Positions 14,542-19,340 of a DNA stretch of 19,340 nt are shown here, in pieces (the first letter of the stretch is position 1; each line of letters starts with the position of its first letter). The notes beneath the pieces are model-generated. The model made no database searches. It had not been told where the DNA came from and saw only the letters and a list, made by a program, of their open reading frames with translations. Source of the stretch: an uncultured Actinomycetes bacterium (GTDB lineage: Bacteria; Actinomycetota; Acidimicrobiia; Acidimicrobiales; Microtrichaceae); contig CAJBIS010000114.1 in assembly GCA_903953195.1 (NCBI GenBank), positions 1 to 19,340 on the forward strand. Reading direction: 5' to 3'. The translations under genes were made by a program, and so were the position numbers.

Positions 14542-15618
14542 CTACAGCAGGCCGTGCTCGTCGAGCAGGTGGTTCAACATGGAGAGCGCGAGGTTGTCGT
14601 CCTCGGTCTGGCCCATGTCGATCCCGTCGATCGCTGCAGCCTGGCAGAGGCGCATCATCACCACGGCATAGCGATGCGCCCCCCAGATGGTGTACCAGGT
14701 GAGGTCGCCGACCGTCCGCTGAGATACCGCCTCGTAGTGGGCGATCACCTCGTCGTGGCTCAGGAATCCGGGCAGTTGCGGCACGCCGAGCTCGACGGAG
14801 AAGAAGCGTTCGAGCAGCAGCGACCAGGCCAGGTCGACCTGTGGTGGCCCGAGCGTCGCCATCTCCCAGTCGAGGACGGCGACGGGTCGGAAGTCCCGGA
14901 AGATCGTGTTGCCGATCCGGGAGTCGCCCCAGTTGAGCACCGGTTCCGGTTCGGGGTCGGGCCGGTTGTCCCGGAGCCAGCGTGCCACCTCGTGGAGTCG
15001 GGGCTGCGGGTGGTCGCCGCGGCCCCACTCGAGGAAGTGCTCGTAGAAGCCGAGCTGTTGGTCCAGGCCGATCGTTCCGTAGGTCGGGTCGTCCAGGAGG
15101 TCGAGTCCGGCGGCGCGCCAGTCGATCGCGTGCAACTGCGCGAGCACCTCGATGCCGGTGGTCTGCACCTCTCGCTGCTGTTCGGGCGTGGCCTCGAGCA
15201 GCCACCCCTGCATCGTGTACGGCAGCCGGTCCGGCGGGACGAGCCCGTCAACCCGGTCCATCACCAGGAACTCGCCGCCGATCCATGCGGGATCCGGCTC
15301 GTACCAGCGCAGCGGCGGCACCGGAACGGTCGACGACGCCGCCACCCGTTGCATGACCTGGTACTGCATCCCGAGGTCGTAGGTGGGGAAGACGGTGTGG
15401 CCACCCGGTGCGGTGCGCAGCACCATCGACGCGGTGGTCGGGCCGTCGGTGCCGGTCCACGACGCGTCGAACATGACCGTCTCGGAGGAGTGACCCGTCT
15501 CGGTGGGCGCGTCGAGGCTCGTGATGTCGACGTCGGTGGCGTCACCGAGTCGCGCGGCGAGCCACTCGGTGAGGCGCTCGCGGAGATGGGTGGGGTCGAA
15601 CCCGGTGCTGCTCGGCAT
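14542..15618 (-). CDS. Aminoglycoside-phosphotransferase (APH) fold kinase-like protein
   Basis: 358 aa of the APH/choline-kinase fold, in the subgroup related to ACAD10/11 and common in actinobacteria. These phosphorylate small hydroxylated molecules; real antibiotic resistance is unlikely from context. Seen in order: GHSSETVMFDA (N-lobe nucleotide loop, about 42-52), ASMVLRTAPGG (ATP Lys replaced by Arg68), EFLVMDRVDGL (hinge), LAQLHAIDW, then the catalytic loop NWGDSRIGNTIF with Asp232 and Asn237, and VAVLDWEMATLGPPQVDLAW with metal ligand Asp250. The usual His of the HGD motif is Trp (WGD), a known variant in this subgroup. AGGGAG (15623-15628) lies 4 nt before the ATG. It follows the sulfatase gene by 48 bp in the same direction, so the two probably share a message. 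Confidence 0.9.
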   Translation of the reverse strand: MPSSTGFDPTHLRERLTEWLAARLGDATDVDITSLDAPTETGHSSETVMFDASWTGTDGPTTASMVLRTAPGGHTVFPTYDLGMQYQVMQRVAASSTVPVPPLRWYEPDPAWIGGEFLVMDRVDGLVPPDRLPYTMQGWLLEATPEQQREVQTTGIEVLAQLHAIDWRAAGLDLLDDPTYGTIGLDQQLGFYEHFLEWGRGDHPQPRLHEVARWLRDNRPDPEPEPVLNWGDSRIGNTIFRDFRPVAVLDWEMATLGPPQVDLAWSLLLERFFSVELGVPQLPGFLSHDEVIAHYEAVSQRTVGDLTWYTIWGAHRYAVVMMRLCQAAAIDGIDMGQTEDDNLALSMLNHLLDEHGLL

Positions 15619-15666
15619 GGTGCTCCCTGTCGTCGTGGTCGAGGTGTGGTCGTGGTTGGGATGTGG

Positions 15667-17217
15667 TCAGCCGCCGCCGACGGCGGGGCGCGGCGGGTCG
15701 GGTCGGTGGACCAGCCCGTCGGCGGTGACCCGGCTGCCGGTCAGACGCGAGTCCGTGTGTCGCAGTCGCAGGTCGAGCATGCGCTGGGCGTAGGTGAGCA
15801 TCCGCTCGGTGAATGCCGGGTCCGAGCTGCGATCGCGCAGCTCGCCGGGGTCATCGTCGAGGTCGAAGCAGAGTGACGGGAAGTCGGCAGCGAAGTGGAC
15901 GTACTTGCCGTGGCGGTCGCGGATCACGCTGATCGCGCACTCGTCCTGTCGGATGCCGAACAGTTCCTCGATCATGGTGGTGGTCGGCATCCGGAAGTCG
16001 TACTCGAACAGCACGGCGTCCCTCCATCGGGGCGGGGCGTCGAGGCCGCGGCGTTCCGAGTCGAGGAACGGCCGGAGCGACGCGCCGTCACAGAACTCGG
16101 GCGCGTTCCCGCCGCACACGTCGAGCAGCGTCGGGAGCACGTCGACGTTCTCGGTGAACGACTCGACGACCCGACCGGGCGAACCGGTCATGCCGGGCCA
16201 CCGGACGATGAGCGGGATGCGATAGCTGGGGTCGTAGAAGCCGAGCTTCTCGACGAGCCAGTGGTCGCCGAGCTGTTCCCCGTGGTCCGAGGTGACGACG
16301 ACGATCGTGTCGTCGAGCTGCCCGCGGTCGCGCAACGCGTCGATCACCCGGCCGAGTTGGGCGTCGACCTCGGTGATCATCCCGTAGTAGGTGGCCCGCA
16401 GCTGGGCCTGGTCCAGATCGTCGGCCGGTGACGGCACGACGTTCAGCGCGGCCGCGAGGAACGGGTGGACCGCCGCCTGCGCCTCGATCGACTCGAGCCG
16501 GTGCGGTGGCGGCACGTCGGCCGGGTCGTACATGTCGTTGTAGGGCGCAGGGACGATGTACGGCGGGTGCGGCCGCAGGTACGAGAGGTGCAGGCACCAC
16601 GGTTCGGTGTCGGCGGAGTGGTCGTCGAGCCACGAGATCGCGGCGTTCGAGATGAACGCGGACTCGGTGTGGTCGGCGTCGTAGATGGGAGGCGGCCACG
16701 ACGCGCCCCGGCCCTCGGGGATCTCGACGTCGGCGTGCCGGTACACGCCGAACGGCGGGTCGGGCACGTCGAGACCCTCGTCGGCGAGCCACTCGAGCCA
16801 CGGTGCGATCTGCTCGTCGAGCATGACGGCGACATCGAAGCCCGCCATGGGCTCCTCCCAGTTCCGCAGGGCCGGGTCGTCGTCGGCGCGGCCCCGCGGG
16901 TCCAACGCGGTGTCGGTGTAGCCGAACAGGGTCGGGGTGTACCCGAGGTCGCGGAGCAGGCGCGGCAGCATCGGCAGGTCGTCCGCGAGTGGCGCGCCGT
17001 TGTCGACCACACGGTGATTCATCTGCCACAGGCCGGTGAGCAGGGAGGCCCGACCCGGTGAGCACGGGGCGCAGTTCGAGAAGTGGTTGTCGAACCGGAC
17101 ACCCTCGGTCGCGAGCCGGTCCAGCGTCGGTGTCCGGACCACCGGATGGCCGGCGACACCGAGGCATTCCGCGCGGAACTGGTCCAGCGTGACGAGCAGG
17201 ATGTTCGGACGACGCAT
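15667..17217 (-). CDS. Sulfatase-superfamily hydrolase, phosphonate monoester hydrolase (PMH)-like
   Basis: 516 aa alkaline-phosphatase-superfamily enzyme. The formylglycine motif CSPGR (Cys52-Arg56, followed by ASLLTG) fits CxPxR, so Cys52 should be converted to formylglycine by a separate enzyme not seen in the window. Metal-site residues: Asp12 in TLDQFRAE and the DH of VVTSDHGEQLGDH. SLLTGLWQMNHRVVDNG, LGYTPTLFGYTDTALDP, LHLSYLRPHPPYIVPAPYNDMY and YYGMITEVDAQLGRVIDAL match the Rhizobium/Burkholderia phosphonate monoester hydrolase/phosphodiesterase branch more than arylsulfatases. Such enzymes are promiscuous for phosphonate, phosphate and sulfate esters. No signal peptide: cytoplasmic. 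Start MRRPNILLVTLDQ is the family N-terminus; the longer in-frame extension overlaps the divergent gene. TAGAAC lies 8 nt before the ATG, a weak -10. Confidence 0.92.
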   Translation of the reverse strand: MRRPNILLVTLDQFRAECLGVAGHPVVRTPTLDRLATEGVRFDNHFSNCAPCSPGRASLLTGLWQMNHRVVDNGAPLADDLPMLPRLLRDLGYTPTLFGYTDTALDPRGRADDDPALRNWEEPMAGFDVAVMLDEQIAPWLEWLADEGLDVPDPPFGVYRHADVEIPEGRGASWPPPIYDADHTESAFISNAAISWLDDHSADTEPWCLHLSYLRPHPPYIVPAPYNDMYDPADVPPPHRLESIEAQAAVHPFLAAALNVVPSPADDLDQAQLRATYYGMITEVDAQLGRVIDALRDRGQLDDTIVVVTSDHGEQLGDHWLVEKLGFYDPSYRIPLIVRWPGMTGSPGRVVESFTENVDVLPTLLDVCGGNAPEFCDGASLRPFLDSERRGLDAPPRWRDAVLFEYDFRMPTTTMIEELFGIRQDECAISVIRDRHGKYVHFAADFPSLCFDLDDDPGELRDRSSDPAFTERMLTYAQRMLDLRLRHTDSRLTGSRVTADGLVHRPDPPRPAVGGG

Positions 17218-17218
17218 G

Positions 17219-17230
17219 AGAACCTGTTCT
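17219..17230. promoter_or_regulatory. Palindrome AGAAC-CT-GTTCT between divergent genes
   Basis: A perfect 5-bp inverted repeat with a 2-bp spacer fills a third of the 36-bp gap between the sulfatase and amidohydrolase genes. It begins 2 nt from the sulfatase start codon and covers the expected -35 region of the other gene. Candidate shared operator. It is not a LexA site, which needs a 4-bp spacer between GAAC and GTTC. Confidence 0.5.
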
Positions 17231-17241
17231 AGTTCCGGGAG

Positions 17242-17247
17242 TACCGT
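17242..17247 (+). promoter_or_regulatory. -10-like TACCGT, leaderless geometry
   Basis: TACCGT ends exactly 6 nt before the ATG at 17254, as at 5231, 9553 and 11785. The GGGG between hexamer and ATG is too close to act as a ribosome site. Confidence 0.5.
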
Positions 17248-17253
17248 GGGGTC

Positions 17254-18120
17254 ATGGCCATGCCCTCCGGGATCGGGATCATCGACACCATGCTGGACCT
17301 TCCCTTCGAGGATCTCCGCAAGGTCTACTCCTTCCTCAGTCCGCAACTGCGGGACAAGGACTCCCAGGAGGAGTTCGAGTTCCCGGTCGAGTACATGTTC
17401 AAGGACGTCCCGAAGGCGGCGCTGAACCTGGACGACCCGGTGGGTCACACGCTCACGCTCATGGACCACTACGGGATCGACAAGGCGATGATCGGCGCAG
17501 GCGGCGATTCCGGTGTGCGCGCGCTGAGCGAGCATCCGGACCGCTTCCTCGCGTCGATCGGCGTCGATCCCAACGACGGGATGACCGCCGTCGAGCAGAT
17601 CGTGAAGGCGAAGGAGACGCTCGACCTGCGCGCCGTCGTGGGATTCCCCGCTGGCTGCAACCCGCAGGTGCCGATCAACGACAAGCGGTGGTATCCGATC
17701 TACGCGAAGTGCTGTGAGCTGCAGATCCCGATCTTCATGTGCGTGGGGGTGCCGGGGCCTCGGGTGCCGATGGCGTGTCAGAAGGTCGAGTTGCTCGACG
17801 AGGTCTGCTGGTTCTTCCCGGAGCTGACCATTGTGATGCGTCACGGCGCGGAGCCATGGGAGGAACTGGCCGTGAAGCTGATGCTCAAGTGGCCGAACCT
17901 CTACTACTCGACGTCCGCGTTCGCGCCGAAGTACTACCCGCAGGCGATCATCGACTACGCCAACACGCGTGGCGCGGACAAGGTCATGTACGCGGGGTAC
18001 TTCCCGATGGGCCTCACGCTCGAGCGCATCTTCTCGGAACTGCCGAACGTGCCGCTCAAGGATGAGGTGTGGCCGAAGTTCCTGCGCGACAACGCGGCGC
18101 GGGTGCTCCAGCTCGACTGA
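17254..18120 (+). CDS. Amidohydrolase-2 (ACMSD-like) family protein lacking most metal ligands
   Basis: 288 aa TIM-barrel protein of the amidohydrolase-2 family (ACMSD/gamma-resorcylate decarboxylase relatives). Family signs: FLASIGVDPNDGMTAVEQI (98-116), AVVGFPAGCNPQVPINDKRWYPIYAKCCELQIPIF (127-161), LTIVMRHGAEPWEE (191-204), WPNLYYSTSAFAPKYYP and ADKVMYAGYFPMGL (241-254). Active members bind zinc through an N-terminal HxH, a mid-barrel His, a His and a late Asp. Here the N-terminal motif reads IDTMLDL, the mid-barrel position reads FMCVG, and the late Asp position reads YAGYFP. Only His197 remains. It may be non-catalytic, use a different mechanism, or be a subunit of a larger enzyme. It is divergent from the PMH-like gene (36 bp) and converges on the HNH gene. 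Cytoplasmic. Confidence 0.87.
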   Translation: MAMPSGIGIIDTMLDLPFEDLRKVYSFLSPQLRDKDSQEEFEFPVEYMFKDVPKAALNLDDPVGHTLTLMDHYGIDKAMIGAGGDSGVRALSEHPDRFLASIGVDPNDGMTAVEQIVKAKETLDLRAVVGFPAGCNPQVPINDKRWYPIYAKCCELQIPIFMCVGVPGPRVPMACQKVELLDEVCWFFPELTIVMRHGAEPWEELAVKLMLKWPNLYYSTSAFAPKYYPQAIIDYANTRGADKVMYAGYFPMGLTLERIFSELPNVPLKDEVWPKFLRDNAARVLQLD

Positions 18121-18153
18121 GTCCGGTGTCGCCGGATGCCGCTGCTCCGACGA

Positions 18154-19340
18154 TCACTCCCTCGATCTCCGAACCAGTACCGGCACCGGCACCGGCGCGG
18201 GTCGACCGTGCCGCTGACTCCGGAGTCGCCGCCCGGCGGGCGTGATGATCTCGAACCGGCCGTCGGCCGTGGGTTCGACGTGCCAGCCCCGGCTGTGCCA
18301 CAACCCGTGGTGAGTGGGGCAGACACTCGCCAGATTCCGGAGATCGGTCGCACCGCCGAGTCGGGCCTCGACGACGTGGTGCAACTGCACCCAGGAGTGG
18401 GGGGCGTCGCAGCCCGGGTGGACGCAGCCGCCGTCGCGGACCAGCGCGGCCCGACGTTGTTCCGGTGTGGCGAACCGAACGGCCGTGCCGTGGTCGAGCG
18501 GGACACCGAGCGAGTCGACGACGACCGGATGCAGCACCGAGTCGCACAGCAACTGGCGCACGGTGCCGTCGGCCAGCGCCACACCGTCGGCGGTGGTGGC
18601 ATCGACGAACTGCGCGGACGATGTGGCCGGATCGCCGGCGTGGACGACGAGCGTCACGTCGGTCACCGGCGGCCGCGCACCCGGACCGGCGCTCACGCCG
18701 CGTCGGACCAGCTCACACAGTGACTCGGCCAGCAGCTGCGACCGACTCGGCATCTGGTGTGACGGGTCGAGGCGCACGAGGTGCCGGTGGTGGCGAAGTC
18801 GTCGGCTGCACTCAGCCTCGAGCGCGGCGCGCACCGCGTGCCCGTTCGCTCCGTGGAGCGTGGCGACGAGTTGCGTGTCGTCCTCGAGTCCGATGCTGAT
18901 GCTCGCCCGGTCGGACTCCGGTCCCGGTGTGTGCCCGCCGTCGGCGTCGGCCAGGCGCACCAGCATGCGGACATCGGTGGCCCACTGGTCGAACGCGGTG
19001 TCGCGCGCCAGATCGATCAGGACCTGCTGGCACGACTGGACGACTGCTGCGACCCGGGGTGTGGCCAGCCGTGTCAGGAACTCGGCGTGGTGGATCGTGA
19101 GTCGGCCGTCGCGCACGGCATCGGCGACGTCGCCGAGTGATCGTCGGCACGTGCGCGCCGTGCGGACCTGGCGGTGCGCCTCGTTCCGGGGCCACTGGTG
19201 GGCATGAGCCAACCACCCGGCGGTCCGGAGTCCGTGCGTCCGCCACGGCAGATCGCGGGCATCGAGCTCGGCGAGGAGCGCGAGGCGGGCCGCGTCACGC
19301 ATTCGTTGTTCGGATTCGAGCTCAGCGAGCGCCTCGAACA
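18154..19340 (-). CDS. DUF222/13E12-repeat family HNH endonuclease, N-terminus cut
   Basis: About 395 codons are visible and the frame is open to the right edge: FEALAELESEQRM precedes the first internal ATG (19302), so the true start lies outside. N-terminal DUF222 helical region: DARDLPWRTHGLRTAGWLAHAH and LTIHHAEFLTRLATPRV. The C-terminal HNH nuclease module has a Cys-x4-Cys (CVHPGC), WVQLHHVVEARLGGATDLRNLASVCPTHH with the catalytic HH and late HH, then GWHVEPTADGRFEIITPAGR. This is the actinobacterial 13E12-repeat family, often present in many copies per genome and linked to REP13E12 elements in M. tuberculosis. The natural target is unknown. The C-terminal tail PVPVPV comes from a short GGCACC repeat near the stop codon. 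Convergent with the amidohydrolase-like gene, 33 bp apart; TCCGG-tgtcg-CCGGA (18122-18136) in the gap is a small possible hairpin. Confidence 0.93.
   Translation of the reverse strand, partial: FEALAELESEQRMRDAARLALLAELDARDLPWRTHGLRTAGWLAHAHQWPRNEAHRQVRTARTCRRSLGDVADAVRDGRLTIHHAEFLTRLATPRVAAVVQSCQQVLIDLARDTAFDQWATDVRMLVRLADADGGHTPGPESDRASISIGLEDDTQLVATLHGANGHAVRAALEAECSRRLRHHRHLVRLDPSHQMPSRSQLLAESLCELVRRGVSAGPGARPPVTDVTLVVHAGDPATSSAQFVDATTADGVALADGTVRQLLCDSVLHPVVVDSLGVPLDHGTAVRFATPEQRRAALVRDGGCVHPGCDAPHSWVQLHHVVEARLGGATDLRNLASVCPTHHGLWHSRGWHVEPTADGRFEIITPAGRRLRSQRHGRPAPVPVPVLVRRSRE

Noticed and set aside
14542..15618. Aminoglycoside resistance gene
   Set aside because: The APH fold is present, but the WGD variant and the sulfatase/MgtE context match the broad APH-like metabolic subgroup, not a resistance enzyme.
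17219..17230. SOS (LexA) box
   Set aside because: GAAC and GTTC are separated by 2 bp, while Gram-positive LexA sites need 4 bp; no SOS gene is adjacent.
15667..17844. Longer 725-codon version of the sulfatase
   Set aside because: The extra N-terminal 209 residues are antisense to the amidohydrolase-like gene; the family N-terminus begins at MRRPNILLVTL.
18216..18227. Perfect palindrome GACTCCGGAGTC
   Set aside because: It lies inside the HNH coding region and is explained by codons; no positional reason to call it a site.

Overview
The window is very GC-rich, densely coded bacterial chromosome. It has a 13E12/DUF222-type HNH endonuclease, an F420-type luciferase-like oxidoreductase, paired FadE-like acyl-CoA dehydrogenases and a PIN-PhoH protein. 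Together with short TANNNT promoters sitting directly on start codons, this points to a high-GC actinobacterium. An Acidimicrobiia/Ilumatobacter-like lineage is my guess, not something shown by a marker gene. I see no rRNA, tRNA, CRISPR array, insertion sequence or phage gene. No stretch above 300 bases lacks a gene.

Layout. 1-1564 (-): N-terminal two thirds of a type IIA topoisomerase subunit A, cut by the left edge. 1654-3192 (+): amidase-signature hydrolase, ending convergently against an enoyl-CoA hydratase -> luciferase-like oxidoreductase pair (5144-3237, -), with two back-to-back hairpins between them. 5243-5953 (+): unrecognised protein built of two similar halves, whose 3' end with its stop codon is repeated four times in tandem. 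11778-6026 (-): a six-gene same-strand run of two acyl-CoA dehydrogenases, a metallo-beta-lactamase alkylsulfatase-like protein, CorA, an SDR and a small hypothetical protein. 11898-13181 (+): PIN-PhoH ATPase, divergent from that run. 17217-13210 (-): phosphonate-monoester-hydrolase-like sulfatase, APH-family phosphotransferase and an internally duplicated (SLC41-like) MgtE transporter. 17254-18120 (+): amidohydrolase-2-like protein that has lost most metal ligands. 18154-19340 (-): HNH endonuclease cut by the right edge.

How the genes fit together. The enoyl-CoA hydratase, both acyl-CoA dehydrogenases and the SDR could supply oxidation and hydration steps of CoA-thioester beta-oxidation. The unequal FadE pair resembles actinobacterial heterotetrameric dehydrogenases of steroid or bulky acyl-CoA breakdown. 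The amidase, alkylsulfatase-like protein and sulfatase/phosphonate-ester hydrolase could release such substrates from amides or esters. This is inference; no substrate can be named. Two unrelated magnesium transporter families (CorA and MgtE) lie within 7 kb.

The strongest non-gene signal is a start-site rule. Four genes have a TANNNT -10-like hexamer exactly 6 nt before the start codon, and PhoH has one at 8 nt. That is the geometry of leaderless transcripts. Genes that follow another gene, or that have a separate upstream promoter, carry Shine-Dalgarno sequences instead, mostly spaced 6 nt. I found no convincing new defence or mobile system; the more unusual items are listed as findings.
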